DNA from: CAXXOK01 sp963666755
GTDB lineage: Bacteria > Bacillota > Clostridia > Christensenellales > Aristaeellaceae
NCBI GenBank assembly: GCA_963666755.2
Contig: CAXXGW010000009.1
Location: forward strand, 744,001 to 808,000
Reading direction: 5' to 3'
DNA length: 64,000 nucleotides
Part shown: in pieces, positions 42,820 to 51,559 of the stretch
Numbering within the stretch: position 1 is the first letter of the stretch
Layout: each line of letters begins with the position of its first letter
Notes under the pieces: model-generated
What the model was told of the DNA's origin: nothing
Seen by the model: the letters and a program-made list of their open reading frames with translations, nothing else
Database searches by the model: none
Translations under genes and position numbers: made by a program

Positions 42820-43947
42820 ATGAAGAAAAATCAGGGCGGTTGCCCGCGGGTGGATATCGGCGGTCAGGCGGTTATGGAGGGCGTGATGATGAAGGCGCCC
42901 GAGGCAATCGCCATTGCCGTACGGAGGCCGGACAATACCATCGTGGTGCGCCGCGACGCGTATATGAGCCCCGCTAAAAAGCACCCCTGGATGGGCAAAC
43001 CGTTTTTTCGGGGGATGGTCAGCATGGTTACGATGCTCTCCATGGGCATGACCACCCTGCAGCAGAGTACGGAAATGCTCGGTATTTTGGACGAAGAGCC
43101 TACCAAGTTTGAAAAATGGCTCAGCCGGAAGCTGGGCAAAGGCATCGATAAAATAGTGATGGGCGTGGCCGTGGTTCTGGCGGTTGCTCTTTCCATCGGC
43201 CTGTTTTTTGCCCTGCCGGAGCTGTTTGCCAAGCTTTTAAAGAACGTCTGGCCGGATCGCTCCATGAGCTGGCTGGTTAACCTCCTCAGCGGTATCCTGC
43301 GTATTTTGATCCTGATCGGCTACATCCTGTTCTGTGCGGCGGTGCCGGAAGTGCGGCGCACCTTCGAATACCACGGCGCGGAGCATAAAACCGTGTACTG
43401 CCATGAAAACGATCTGCCGCTTACGCCGGAAAACGCGCGGCCGTTCACCACGCTGCACCCGCGCTGCGGCACCAGCTTCCTGCTGATTGTGTTTGTGATT
43501 TCCATCATCCTCTTTACGCTGGTGGGCTATCAGGGTAACGTGTATATCTGGCGTTTGCTCAGCCGCCTTGCACTGCTGCCCATTGTGGCGGGCGTCAGCT
43601 ACGAGGTGCTGAAGGGGCTGGCGCACAGCGACAGCCTTACGGCGCGCATCCTGCGCTGGCCGGGCCTGCAGATGCAGCGCCTGACCACCCGCCAGCCCAC
43701 CGACGCGATGCTGGAGTGCGCCATTGTGGCCATGAATGTGGCGTTGCATGGCATGCCGGCCGCCGCGCCTCGTACCGCCGAAGGATGGGCCATTCTGCAC
43801 AGCTACGCGGAGAGCGACCCTGCCTATGTGCCTGAAACTGCCGCCGAGCCCGCAGCCCAGACGAGCGAAGGGCAACCGGAAACGGATGCCGGGGAAACCG
43901 AAAAAGCGACGCCCGACGCGCAGCCGCTGAGCGCGGCTATGGACTGA
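42820..43947 (+). CDS. DUF1385 membrane protein (YqhQ-like)
   Basis: 375 residues. DUF1385 hallmarks: DIGGQAVMEGVMMKAPEAIA near the start, FRGMVSMVTMLSMGM, EYHGAEHKTVYCHENDLPLT (conserved His-Gly-Ala-Glu-His-Lys), HPRCGTSFLL, and about five membrane spans. The last 60 residues are Ala/Pro/Glu-rich. Biochemical role unknown. It commonly stands before prmC and prfA in Firmicutes, as here (6-nt gap). ATG 42820 was chosen over earlier in-frame ATGs because GAAAGGA precedes it and the family begins here. Confidence 0.93.
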   Translation: MKKNQGGCPRVDIGGQAVMEGVMMKAPEAIAIAVRRPDNTIVVRRDAYMSPAKKHPWMGKPFFRGMVSMVTMLSMGMTTLQQSTEMLGILDEEPTKFEKWLSRKLGKGIDKIVMGVAVVLAVALSIGLFFALPELFAKLLKNVWPDRSMSWLVNLLSGILRILILIGYILFCAAVPEVRRTFEYHGAEHKTVYCHENDLPLTPENARPFTTLHPRCGTSFLLIVFVISIILFTLVGYQGNVYIWRLLSRLALLPIVAGVSYEVLKGLAHSDSLTARILRWPGLQMQRLTTRQPTDAMLECAIVAMNVALHGMPAAAPRTAEGWAILHSYAESDPAYVPETAAEPAAQTSEGQPETDAGETEKATPDAQPLSAAMD

Positions 43948-43953
43948 AAAACG

Positions 43954-44808
43954 ATGCAAACAGGCCAAGCCCTCCGTATGGGGGCGGATACATTGCGCGG
44001 CGCCGGGGTGCCGGATCCGGAAACGGATGCGGCGGCGCTGCTTTGTGGGGTTACGGCGCTCACACCCTTGACCCTGAGGCTTACGCCGGGGCGGGAGCTG
44101 GAGCCCGAGCAGGAGGAGCGGTTTCGCTCCCTCCTGCTTTTGCGTACCCGCAGGGAGCCCCTGCAATACCTGCTGGGCACGCAATGCTTCTATGGGCTGG
44201 ATTTCCATGTAGACGCGCGGGTGCTGATCCCCCGGCCGGAAACGGAGCTGCTGTGCGAGCTGGCTATTGACTGGCTGCGGGAGTGGAAAGCTCCCCGCGT
44301 GGCGGATGTATGCACCGGCAGCGGCGCGATTGCCGTGACGCTCAAGCACCATTGCCCGCAGGCGGAGGTCTGGGCTACGGACATCAGCGCCGATGCGCTG
44401 GCGGTTGCCCGCGAAAATGCGCGGCGCAACGCGGCGGATGTTCATTTCTTGCAGGGCGACCTGTTGGAACCCCTGCGTAACGTGCCGCCGTTGCAGATGA
44501 TCGTCTGCAACCCGCCGTATGTGGAGCGTGACGCCTGCGCGGCGCTGCAGCCGGAGGTGCGCTACGAGCCGCCGCTGGCCCTGAACGGCGGCGCGGATGG
44601 GCTGGATTTTTACCGACGGCTTGCACAGGAGGCTCCGAACCGGTTGCTGCCGGGGGGATACCTGCTGCTGGAAATCGGCGATGCGCAGGGCGCACGTGTG
44701 GCGGCACTGCTGGAGGCTACGCGGCGTTTTACCGATATTACCGTGCGCCGCGACCTTTGCGATCGGGAACGGTTTGTGACCGCGCGTTGCGCTTTGCCGC
44801 CCACTTAG
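43954..44808 (+). CDS. prmC: Release factor glutamine methyltransferase
   Basis: 284 residues. Methylates the Gln of the GGQ motif in release factors. N-terminal helical domain, then LIPRPETELLCELAI, SAM motif VADVCTGSGAIAVTLK, and the catalytic IVCNPPYV. The substrate PrfA is encoded next (62 nt downstream), the usual arrangement. Confidence 0.96.
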   Translation: MQTGQALRMGADTLRGAGVPDPETDAAALLCGVTALTPLTLRLTPGRELEPEQEERFRSLLLLRTRREPLQYLLGTQCFYGLDFHVDARVLIPRPETELLCELAIDWLREWKAPRVADVCTGSGAIAVTLKHHCPQAEVWATDISADALAVARENARRNAADVHFLQGDLLEPLRNVPPLQMIVCNPPYVERDACAALQPEVRYEPPLALNGGADGLDFYRRLAQEAPNRLLPGGYLLLEIGDAQGARVAALLEATRRFTDITVRRDLCDRERFVTARCALPPT

Positions 44809-44870
44809 CGGTGCCGGACGGCGGAAATCGTTATGACGCCCCCTAAACCGTTGCGCAAAGGAGACCCACG

Positions 44871-45947
44871 ATGTTTGAAAAGTTTGATTGGATGATCGGC
44901 CGTTATCAGGAGTTGAGCGAAGCTATCGGCCAGCCGGAAATCATCGCTCAGCCCGATTTGTACCAAAAAATGCTTAAGGAACACGCCGCGCTGGAACCGG
45001 CCGTCGTGGCCTACGCTGCTTACCAGCAAACCCTCGAAGGGATGGAGGAGGCGCGCGAGCTGCTGGAGCAGCCGGACATGGCGGCCATGGCGCGGGAGGA
45101 GCTGGAAACTCTCCTGACCCGCAAGGAAGAGCAGGAAAAGGAACTACGGCTGCTGCTGATCCCCCGCGACCCGGACGACGACCGCAACGTGGTCATGGAA
45201 ATCCGGCAGGGCGCGGGCGGCGACGAGGCTGCGCTGTTCGGCGCGCTACTGCTGCGCATGTATACCCGTTATGCCGAGCGGCACCGATTCAAGCTGGAGC
45301 CCGTCAGCTATTCGATGACGGAGCTGGGCGGCGTCAAGGAGGCGGTCTTTAACATCCGTGGGGCAGGCGTGTACAGCCGCCTCAAGTACGAAAGCGGCGT
45401 GCACCGTGTACAGCGTGTGCCCAGCACCGAATCGACGGGTCGCATCCATACCAGCACCTGCACCGTGGCCGTGCTGCCCGAGGTGGAGGATGTGGAGGTG
45501 CAGATCAACCCCGGGGATTTACGCATCGACGTGTACCGCTCCACCGGCCACGGCGGCCAGTGCATCAACACGACGGACAGCGCCGTACGCATCACCCACC
45601 TGCCCACCGGGTTGGTGGTCACCTGTCAGGATGAAAAAAGCCAGATCAAAAACCGTGCTAAGGCCATGATAGTGCTCAAGAGCCGCCTGTACCAGAAGTT
45701 GCGTGAGGAGAAGGACGCCGCCTACGCCGCCAACCGCAGGGGCCAGATCGGCACCGGGGATCGCAGCGAGCGCATCCGCACCTATAACTACCCGCAGGGG
45801 CGCGTGACGGACCACCGCATCGGCCTGACTCTGTACCGCATTGACGATGTGATGGACGGTGATCTGGAGGAGCTGATCGAAGCGCTGACGCTGGCGGAAC
45901 AGGCGGAAAAGCTCAAGGAAACCGGAGAGCAGGCGAATCTGGCATGA
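44871..45947 (+). CDS. prfA: Peptide chain release factor 1
   Basis: 358 residues, full length. Recognises UAA/UAG stop codons. Motif GHGGQCINTTDSAVRITHLP carries the GGQ at the peptidyl-transferase centre; QGAGGDEAALF and RVPSTESTGRIHTST (PxT-type codon recognition: the tripeptide reads PST) are present. AAGGAGACCC upstream of ATG 44871. Confidence 0.97.
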   Translation: MFEKFDWMIGRYQELSEAIGQPEIIAQPDLYQKMLKEHAALEPAVVAYAAYQQTLEGMEEARELLEQPDMAAMAREELETLLTRKEEQEKELRLLLIPRDPDDDRNVVMEIRQGAGGDEAALFGALLLRMYTRYAERHRFKLEPVSYSMTELGGVKEAVFNIRGAGVYSRLKYESGVHRVQRVPSTESTGRIHTSTCTVAVLPEVEDVEVQINPGDLRIDVYRSTGHGGQCINTTDSAVRITHLPTGLVVTCQDEKSQIKNRAKAMIVLKSRLYQKLREEKDAAYAANRRGQIGTGDRSERIRTYNYPQGRVTDHRIGLTLYRIDDVMDGDLEELIEALTLAEQAEKLKETGEQANLA

Positions 45948-46975
45948 CGAGGATCGAACCCCCTACCGATACCGCCATTCAGGAGGCGGCGCGCCTGCTG
46001 CGCGCGGGCGAGCTGGTCGCCTTTCCTACCGAAACGGTGTACGGCCTGGGCGCGGATGCACTGAATGAGGCGGCGGTACGCAAGATATTTGCCGTCAAGG
46101 GCCGCCCGGCGGATAATCCGCTGATCGTACATGTGGCCGAACCCGCGGCCGTGGAGCCGCTGTGCGTGGTGGATGCCCGCGCAAGGGAAGCGATGCGCCT
46201 GTTCTGGCCGGGGCCGCTGACGCTGCTGCTGCCTAAAAAGGCAGGCATCCCCACGGTGACCAACGCGGGCCTGCCCAGCGTGGCGCTGCGGATGCCCAGC
46301 CACCCGGTAGCGTTGCAGATGCTGCGTGCCTGCGGCGTGCCGGTAGCGGCGCCCAGCGCCAACCGCAGCGGCCGACCGAGCCCCACCACAGCCGCCCATG
46401 TGCTGGCCGATCTGGAGGGGGAAATCGAGCTGATCCTGGACGGAGGCCCGTGTGATGTGGGGTTGGAAAGCACTGTGCTTGATCTGACCGCCGAGGTGCC
46501 CACCATTGTGCGCCCCGGCGGGGTCACACAGGAGATGCTCGCCCGCGCGCTGGGGGAGGTACGCATCGCCGACAGTGTGATGCGCCCCCTGAAACCCGGG
46601 GAAAAGGCCGTTAGCCCCGGGATGATGTACCGCCACTACGCCCCGCGCGGGGAACTGACGCTGGTGCAGGGCGCGCCGGAGGCAGTGCGCAGCGAGTGCC
46701 TTCGCCGCTACCGGGAGGCGGAGGAAGCTGGGCTGAAGGCCTGTGTGCTGGCATTTGCCGAGCACGCGGAAGGGTACCGAGGGTGCCGTACGCTCCCGAT
46801 CGGCAGCCTTGCACAGCCGGAAACCATTGCTCATGCGCTGTTTGCCGCCTTGCGCCGGATGGATGACGAGGGCGTACAGGTGATCCTCTGCGAGGCGGTA
46901 GCCACTGAGGGCATCGGGCTGGCCATCATGAACCGTATGTGTCGGGCAGCCGCTTTCCATGTGGTGCGGGTGTAA
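45944..46975 (+). CDS. L-threonylcarbamoyladenylate synthase (Sua5/YwlC)
   Basis: 343 residues, long Sua5 form. N-terminal YrdC-like domain (about 1-205) with ELVAFPTETVYGLGADAL, KGRPADNPLIVHV, AVRMPSHP-like ALRMPSHP, APSANRSGRPSPT and STVLDLT; C-terminal Sua5 domain from PLKPGEKAVSPGMMYRHYAP onward. Makes threonylcarbamoyl-AMP for the t6A37 modification of tRNA. Start overlaps the prfA stop (ATGA). Confidence 0.96.
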   Translation: MTRIEPPTDTAIQEAARLLRAGELVAFPTETVYGLGADALNEAAVRKIFAVKGRPADNPLIVHVAEPAAVEPLCVVDARAREAMRLFWPGPLTLLLPKKAGIPTVTNAGLPSVALRMPSHPVALQMLRACGVPVAAPSANRSGRPSPTTAAHVLADLEGEIELILDGGPCDVGLESTVLDLTAEVPTIVRPGGVTQEMLARALGEVRIADSVMRPLKPGEKAVSPGMMYRHYAPRGELTLVQGAPEAVRSECLRRYREAEEAGLKACVLAFAEHAEGYRGCRTLPIGSLAQPETIAHALFAALRRMDDEGVQVILCEAVATEGIGLAIMNRMCRAAAFHVVRV

Positions 46976-47019
46976 ACAGGACAACCGGAGCAAATCAGGG
47001 TACACAAAGGAGGCGCGCC

Positions 47020-47448
47020 ATGCCGGATGTATTGTTTGTCTGCAGCGGCAACACCTGCCGCAGCCCTATGGCTATGTGCCTGTTCAACGACCGCTGCGCG
47101 CGTCTGGGCCTTGCCTGGCGCGCCGAATCGGCGGGCCTGTACGCGCGGGAGGGTACGCCTGCCAGCGACGGCGCCTTTTATGTGATGAAGGAGCGTGGCC
47201 TTGACCTATCCCGGCATGTGGCGCAGCCCGTGACCATGGCGCTCCTGCGGGAAGCCCGGCTGGTGGTGACCATGGGGCAGGCCTATGTGCCACGAATTTT
47301 AGAGCGCTGGCCTGCTGCCCATGTGCTGGCGCTGGAACCGCCGGTGAACGATCCGTTCGGCGCGTCACTGGAAGCCTACCGCGCCACGGCGGACGAGTTG
47401 GAAAAACACCTGCCATGCGTGCTGGAACAGCTTCGTGCCCTGCCGTAA
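47020..47448 (+). CDS. Low-molecular-weight protein-tyrosine/arginine phosphatase family
   Basis: 142 residues. P-loop VLFVCSGNTCRSPMA (C-x5-R-S) at about 4-18 and general-acid region VNDPFGAS (family DPxG/DPF). In Firmicutes this place next to sua5 is held by YwlE, a protein-arginine phosphatase; the Thr in the P-loop (GNTCRS) supports that activity, since Thr there favours phosphoarginine. AAAGGAGGCG precedes the ATG. Confidence 0.93.
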   Translation: MPDVLFVCSGNTCRSPMAMCLFNDRCARLGLAWRAESAGLYAREGTPASDGAFYVMKERGLDLSRHVAQPVTMALLREARLVVTMGQAYVPRILERWPAAHVLALEPPVNDPFGASLEAYRATADELEKHLPCVLEQLRALP

Positions 47449-47509
47449 GCGGCTCCTGTGCCGGTGACGGAACCGGATGGGCTTATCGGCGGAGGGGAGG
47501 CAACAGGGT

Positions 47510-48385
47510 ATGCAAGTTTTTTCGGATTCGATGCCGTTTTTCAAAGGCAATTTGCACTGCCACACGACCGCAAGCGATGGCGTCCGGAGCCCGGCGGAAG
47601 CGATTGCTCTTTACCGCTCGATGGGGTATGATTTTCTGGCGATTACCGATCACCGGAAAACCACCGTCGCGCAGAGCTATTTAGAGGCTGGGATGCTGGT
47701 GTTCTCCGGCATCGAACTGGATTATATGCTGTCCAGCGAAGTGGTGCATCTGGTGGGGTTTGGCATGACCGAGAACGTGGAGCCCCGCATCCGCTACGAG
47801 CAGGGGCCGCAGGCGGGCGCCGCCTGCATCCGCGCCTGTGGCGGCCGGGTGATTGTGGCGCACCCGCACTGGTCGCTCAACACCGCCGCGACCCTCATGG
47901 CCATCCGGGGGGTAACGGCGGCGGAGGTGTTCAACAGCATGTCCTTTGCGCGGCCGGACAGCTCCCACATCCTGGACGTGATGGCGGCGCGCGGCGCGAT
48001 GCTCCCCTTTGTGGCCTCGGACGATACGCACGCCTATGCGGGGGAGCAGGGGATGGCCTGTACGATGGTGCAGGCCGAGGCACTTACCCCGGAGGCCATT
48101 CTGGAAGCGATGGATGCGGGCCGGTTCTATGCCAGTCAAGGGCCGCGGATCGAGCAGATTACCCTTGCGGACGGCATGTTTACGGTGCGTTGTTCACCCG
48201 CGGCGCATATCTACTTTCACACCAACCTGCCCTGGACGCCGGGGCGGATCGTAAACGGCGCAGGCCTGACGGAAGCCTCGTACCAGACCCTACCCGCGCG
48301 GGGCGAGTGCTTTGTGCGCTGTCAGGTGATCGATGCAGCGGGCAAGTGCGCGTGGAGCAACCCGCTTCCCCTCGGAACCGTATGA
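47510..48385 (+). CDS. PHP-domain phosphoesterase
   Basis: 291 residues. Polymerase-and-histidinol-phosphatase fold: NLHCHTTASDGVRSPAEAI (HxH..D), FLAITDHRKT, FSGIELDYM, VIVAHPHWS (HxH), AEVFNSMS and VASDDTHAY (D-T-H). These supply the metal-binding His/Asp/Glu set. The last 70 residues (IEQITLADGMFTVRCSPAAH; TLPARGECFVRCQVIDAAGK) look like a beta-sandwich added to the hydrolase. No signal peptide. Substrate unknown. Stands directly before the barnase gene (13-nt gap). Confidence 0.9.
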   Translation: MQVFSDSMPFFKGNLHCHTTASDGVRSPAEAIALYRSMGYDFLAITDHRKTTVAQSYLEAGMLVFSGIELDYMLSSEVVHLVGFGMTENVEPRIRYEQGPQAGAACIRACGGRVIVAHPHWSLNTAATLMAIRGVTAAEVFNSMSFARPDSSHILDVMAARGAMLPFVASDDTHAYAGEQGMACTMVQAEALTPEAILEAMDAGRFYASQGPRIEQITLADGMFTVRCSPAAHIYFHTNLPWTPGRIVNGAGLTEASYQTLPARGECFVRCQVIDAAGKCAWSNPLPLGTV

Positions 48386-48398
48386 AGGAGCTGAACGC

Positions 48399-49244
48399 AT
48401 GATTCGATGGAAACGGAGTCTGGCAATCCTGACGGCGCTGGCGCTGCTTTGGCTGGGCACAACAGCATCCGCCGCGGCCAAAACCTTGCGGGTGGATGCC
48501 GCCGCCCATCCGGTGCAGGCCGGGGAGGCCTATACCGCTATGGAGGAGGTTGCCGTCTACCTGACCCGTTACGGCAGCCTGCCGGACAACTTTATCACCA
48601 AAAAGCAGGCGCAGGCGCTGGGCTGGGATAACCGGCTGGGCAACCTTGGGCAAGTGGCGCCCGGCCAAAGCATCGGCGGCGATACGTTCGGCAACTATGA
48701 GGGACTGCTGCCAGACACCAAGGGCCGTCGCTGGACGGAGTGCGACATCGAAGCCGACGGTGGCTACCGCAACGGCAAGCGGCTGGTGTTCTCCAATGAC
48801 GGGCTGCTGTATTACAGCGACGATCATTATGCTAGCTTCCGCCCGGTGGAGGTATACGGTTTGGACGCGGCGCAGGCAGAAGCGACCGAAACGCCCGCGG
48901 TTACGAAGGGGAAAGCTTATCTGACGCGGGACGATGTTGCCGCTTACCTGCACCAGTACGGCACGCTGCCCCCCAACTACCTGACCCGTGATCAGGCCAA
49001 AGCGCTGGGTTGGAGCAGCCGCAAGGATAATCTGGGGCAGGTTGCCCCCGGCAGCGCGATTGGCGGCGACCGCTTTGAAAACCGCGAAGGCCTGTTGCCT
49101 GCCGCCAAAGGTCGCACCTGGAATGAGTGCGACGTGAACATCACCGATGGCCACCGCAGCGACGAAAGACTGGTTTATAGCAACGACGGCCTGATTTACT
49201 ACACGTCCGACAACCACAAGAGCTTCGAGCAGCTTTACAAGTGA
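48399..49244 (+). CDS. Secreted tandem barnase-family ribonuclease (two guanyl-specific RNase domains)
   Basis: 281 residues: signal peptide 1-26 (basic MIRWKR, hydrophobic core, ASAAA), barnase domain 1 about 43-150, linker 151-170, barnase domain 2 about 171-281. Each has the full family pattern (YGSLPDNFITKKQAQALGW; GNLGQVAPGQSIGGD; GR-W-ECD; SNDGLLYYS). Mapped on barnase numbering, domain 1 keeps E73, R83, R87 and H102 as E114, R124, R128 and H143. Domain 2 keeps E243, R253 and R257, but H102 is replaced: D-N272-H273 stands where D-H-Y is expected. Lys27 of barnase is Ser/Thr in both. Domain 1 is therefore probably active; domain 2 may be weak or a binding copy. A barstar gene follows 13 nt downstream. 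The start has GAAGGAG upstream. Confidence 0.93.
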   Translation: MIRWKRSLAILTALALLWLGTTASAAAKTLRVDAAAHPVQAGEAYTAMEEVAVYLTRYGSLPDNFITKKQAQALGWDNRLGNLGQVAPGQSIGGDTFGNYEGLLPDTKGRRWTECDIEADGGYRNGKRLVFSNDGLLYYSDDHYASFRPVEVYGLDAAQAEATETPAVTKGKAYLTRDDVAAYLHQYGTLPPNYLTRDQAKALGWSSRKDNLGQVAPGSAIGGDRFENREGLLPAAKGRTWNECDVNITDGHRSDERLVYSNDGLIYYTSDNHKSFEQLYK

Positions 49245-49257
49245 GGAGGCAACAGCC

Positions 49258-49536
49258 ATGCAGGATTGGGAGCTGGACATCACCCCGTTTGAGGAAAAGA
49301 TTGCCCTGCACCGCTATTTAAAGGAGCAGATGGGCTTCCCCTTCTACTACGGCGGCAATCTGGACGCGCTGTTTGACGAGCTGTCCAGCGTGACGGAACC
49401 GACGCAGATCACGCTGACGTATTCGACGCGCCCCAAGGGAATCATGGCGGCCTACACTCCCCGGCTGCTGCATGTGTTCGGGGATGCGTCGCGCACCAAT
49501 TACAACCTCAAGCTGACCGTGCGTGCCGTGGACTGA
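49258..49536 (+). CDS. Barstar-family ribonuclease inhibitor
   Basis: 92 residues, no signal peptide, so cytoplasmic. The barstar hallmark FYYGGNLDALFDEL keeps the two acidic residues that plug the barnase active site (D35 and D39 of barstar) and the Tyr29 region; Trp38 is Phe. It should protect the cell from the RNase encoded just upstream before export. GAGGAGG precedes the ATG. One inhibitor serves two RNase domains. Confidence 0.93.
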   Translation: MQDWELDITPFEEKIALHRYLKEQMGFPFYYGGNLDALFDELSSVTEPTQITLTYSTRPKGIMAAYTPRLLHVFGDASRTNYNLKLTVRAVD

Positions 49537-49557
49537 GCGCCGGGCGCTGCAAATGCA

Positions 49558-49593
49558 AGAAGTGGAACAGAGCAAAGGCTCCGTTCCACTTCT
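49558..49593 (+). terminator. Intrinsic terminator after barstar
   Basis: Perfect outer 11-bp stem AGAAGTGGAAC (49558-49568) with GTTCCACTTCT (49583-49593), followed by TTGTTCC; T-run short. Confidence 0.65.
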
Positions 49594-49707
49594 TTGTTCC
49601 ATACTCTTCCGCGCACATCGTGCAGCCGATGCATCTTTCCCGCCGGGCCGATGATTCGTGGGGGAAGCAGCACTATGGGGGCGAGTGTCGGGCTAACCCT
49701 CAAGCTC

Positions 49708-49766
49708 CAAAGGGTTTCACCCTTTGAAAAACAGCCTGGGGATTTCATCCCCTGACCACTCTTTGC
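49708..49766 (-). repeat. Divergent copy of the dispersed multi-hairpin repeat
   Basis: On the minus strand: a GTGGTCAGGGGATGAAATCC start, hairpin with GAA loop (49736-49754), then CAAAGGGT-GAA-ACCCTTTG (49726-49708). The second stem differs from the 23.8-kb copy by a paired change (C-G to A-T). Confidence 0.6.
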
Positions 49767-49884
49767 TTGTCATGTATGGTTCTTTCCTTGGGAACCTTAC
49801 TCAGTCGAACCTCATAGTAAAGAATGGGGATAGAAAGCAGGCCCAAAGCAATAGTCCGGACGGGTAAAAAGTGAGGAAGGTACG

Positions 49885-50580
49885 CTATCTTGGTTTACGG
49901 TTTACGTGAGCGCGCTTTTTTCCTGCAGGGGTGTCTTTGTGGTCTGGCTTGTCTGGCTTGGCGGGCATGCGACGGCGCAACGCAGCGTCCCCGGCGACCG
50001 CAAACCCGAAAAAGCCGATCTCCGGCCCCAGCGCACGGTATTTTCCATGCACAAAGCCGACCAGCTGCATTGCTGCTTCGTCGATGGAGCCGTCAGGGCG
50101 GAAAAAGGCCTCCTGAACGTGTACCTGCAGGATTTCCGCAAGGAACAGGTCATGACTGCCCAGCGGGAGCACCTGCTGCACCCGGCAACTGAGGAAAGCG
50201 GGAGCCTCCGCAAGGGCGGGGGCATAGCGCAGCTCCGGCGTCGGGATGGCATGCAGACCCAGCACAGCGAATTTATCCACATCGCGGCCGCTCTTAACGC
50301 CGCAATAATCCATGGCGCGCAATAACGGCTCGCCCACAAGGTTCACGGTAAACTCCCGCGTTTCGGTCAGCAGCGTGTGGCTGTGCCGCTCCGGACGCAC
50401 GGCGATGCTCAGCATCGGGGGGTGGCTGCAGCAGATGCCCGCCCATGCCACGGTAATCAGGTTTGGCCGCCCGGAGCCCTCCGGGGCCTGATGAGCCCCG
50501 GCACAGCCGATCAGGACGGCGGGCGTCGGGTACAGGTACGGAGTTGCCCCAATGGCACGAAAGGTGTCGTTAGTTTGCAT
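49885..50580 (-). CDS. Flavin reductase-like, FMN-binding split-barrel protein
   Basis: 231 residues. Split-barrel flavoprotein (flavin reductase/DIM6-NTAB group): YPTPAVLIGCAG, PNLITVAWAGICCSHPPMLS (FMN phosphate loop), AVRPERHSHTLL, REFTVNLVGEPLL and MQLVGFVHGKYRALG near the C-terminus. A basic Lys/Pro tail follows. Probably FMN-binding; electron acceptor unknown. ATG 50580 with AGGGGCG upstream was chosen over an in-frame earlier ATG. Divergent from the metallophosphoesterase gene. Confidence 0.9.
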   Translation of the reverse strand: MQTNDTFRAIGATPYLYPTPAVLIGCAGAHQAPEGSGRPNLITVAWAGICCSHPPMLSIAVRPERHSHTLLTETREFTVNLVGEPLLRAMDYCGVKSGRDVDKFAVLGLHAIPTPELRYAPALAEAPAFLSCRVQQVLPLGSHDLFLAEILQVHVQEAFFRPDGSIDEAAMQLVGFVHGKYRALGPEIGFFGFAVAGDAALRRRMPAKPDKPDHKDTPAGKKRAHVNRKPR

Positions 50581-50593
50581 GGCGGTTCGCCCC

Positions 50594-50642
50594 TTGTCGT
50601 TCGGATGCCGATAGTGTACAATAGGCACAAGAAATCTGTCAA
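50594..50642. promoter_or_regulatory. Overlapping divergent promoters
   Basis: Plus strand: TTGTCG (50594-50599), 17 nt, TACAAT (50617-50622), leading to the phosphoesterase. Minus strand: TTGACA (50642-50637), 18 nt, TACACT (50618-50613), leading to the flavoprotein. The two -10 boxes share 2 bases, so the promoters cannot both be occupied. Confidence 0.6.
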
Positions 50643-50665
50643 CGCTTTCACAAGGAGGGATTCCC

Positions 50666-51559
50666 CTGCCACGCCCCCGCTACCGCTACCGCAAACCGCC
50701 GCGCCGCAAACCGCGGCTGAAAACGTTACTGTGGGTGCTAGTCGCGCTCCTGTGCCTTGCCTACCCATTTTTTGAAGCCTATCACCTGACGGTGGACCGC
50801 CATACGGTGTCGATCAACGGTTTACCCGCAAGCATGAAGAACCTCAAAATTGCGTTTGTGACCGACATCCACGAAAGCGACCGCTACCCGCAGCGCATGG
50901 TGGATGGACTGGTGCGAAGGATCAACGGCCTCAGCGCCGATATCGTGGTGCTGGGCGGGGATTATGCCGATTCCAGCGCCGATACGATCGCCTTTTTCCG
51001 CAACCTGCCGAAAATTCAGGCACGGCTGGGCGTGTTCGGCGTGCTGGGGGACTGTGACCGCAGCGACCCACAAACCAACTATGCGTTGGTTGTGAAAGCG
51101 ATGACCGCCGCCGGCATCACACCGCTGACCAATTCGGTGGCAAAGGTCAAGCTGTCGGATCGCTACCTGAGCCTTGCGGGGGTGGACGATCTGTTTGCGG
51201 GCAAGCCCGATGTGGAGGCGGTCGCCTCCCAACTGCGGCAGGAGGATTTTGTGATCTTTGTGGCCCACAACCCGGATTTATTGCCGACCGCAATTAAAAC
51301 GAATGGGGCAGACGGCGATAACCACTGGTTTGATATCGCGCTGTTTGGGCATACCCACGGCGGGCAGGTAACGCTGTTCGGCTTCCCGCTGCTGGCACAG
51401 TTTGTGCCCGATCTGGGCGACCGTTACCTGAGCGGCTGGCTGGAGGAGAACCGGGCTGCGATTCTGGTAAGCAACGGTGTGGGCACGGAAGGCTTCCCCG
51501 CGCGGTTGTTTGCCCCCTCGCAGATTCACCTGATTACCCTGAAGCCTAAAACAATATAG
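50666..51559 (+). CDS. Membrane-anchored metallophosphoesterase (YkuE-like), probable CTG start
   Basis: 297 residues if it starts at CTG 50666; this codon stands 7 nt behind a consensus AAGGAGG and gives a basic lead (PRPRYRYRKPPRRKPRLK) before a membrane anchor (TLLWVLVALLCLAYPFFE). The first in-frame standard start (GTG 50735) has no ribosome-binding site and would cut into the anchor. Catalytic domain: AFVTDIHES (DxH), VVLGGDYAD (GGDxxD), GVLGDCDRS in place of the usual GNHD, VAHNPD, and FGHTHGGQ (GHxH). Loss of the Asn and His of GNHD is odd, since they coordinate metal and assist catalysis. YkuE-type members act at the cell envelope. Confidence 0.85.
   Translation: MPRPRYRYRKPPRRKPRLKTLLWVLVALLCLAYPFFEAYHLTVDRHTVSINGLPASMKNLKIAFVTDIHESDRYPQRMVDGLVRRINGLSADIVVLGGDYADSSADTIAFFRNLPKIQARLGVFGVLGDCDRSDPQTNYALVVKAMTAAGITPLTNSVAKVKLSDRYLSLAGVDDLFAGKPDVEAVASQLRQEDFVIFVAHNPDLLPTAIKTNGADGDNHWFDIALFGHTHGGQVTLFGFPLLAQFVPDLGDRYLSGWLEENRAAILVSNGVGTEGFPARLFAPSQIHLITLKPKTI

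Larger units (their letters stand above)
49537..49884. other. Intergenic region with terminator and dispersed repeat
   Basis: After the barstar terminator (49558-49593) lies a divergent copy of the multi-hairpin repeat in minus orientation (49708-49766). The rest (49767-49884) has no feature that I recognise. Confidence 0.6.
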
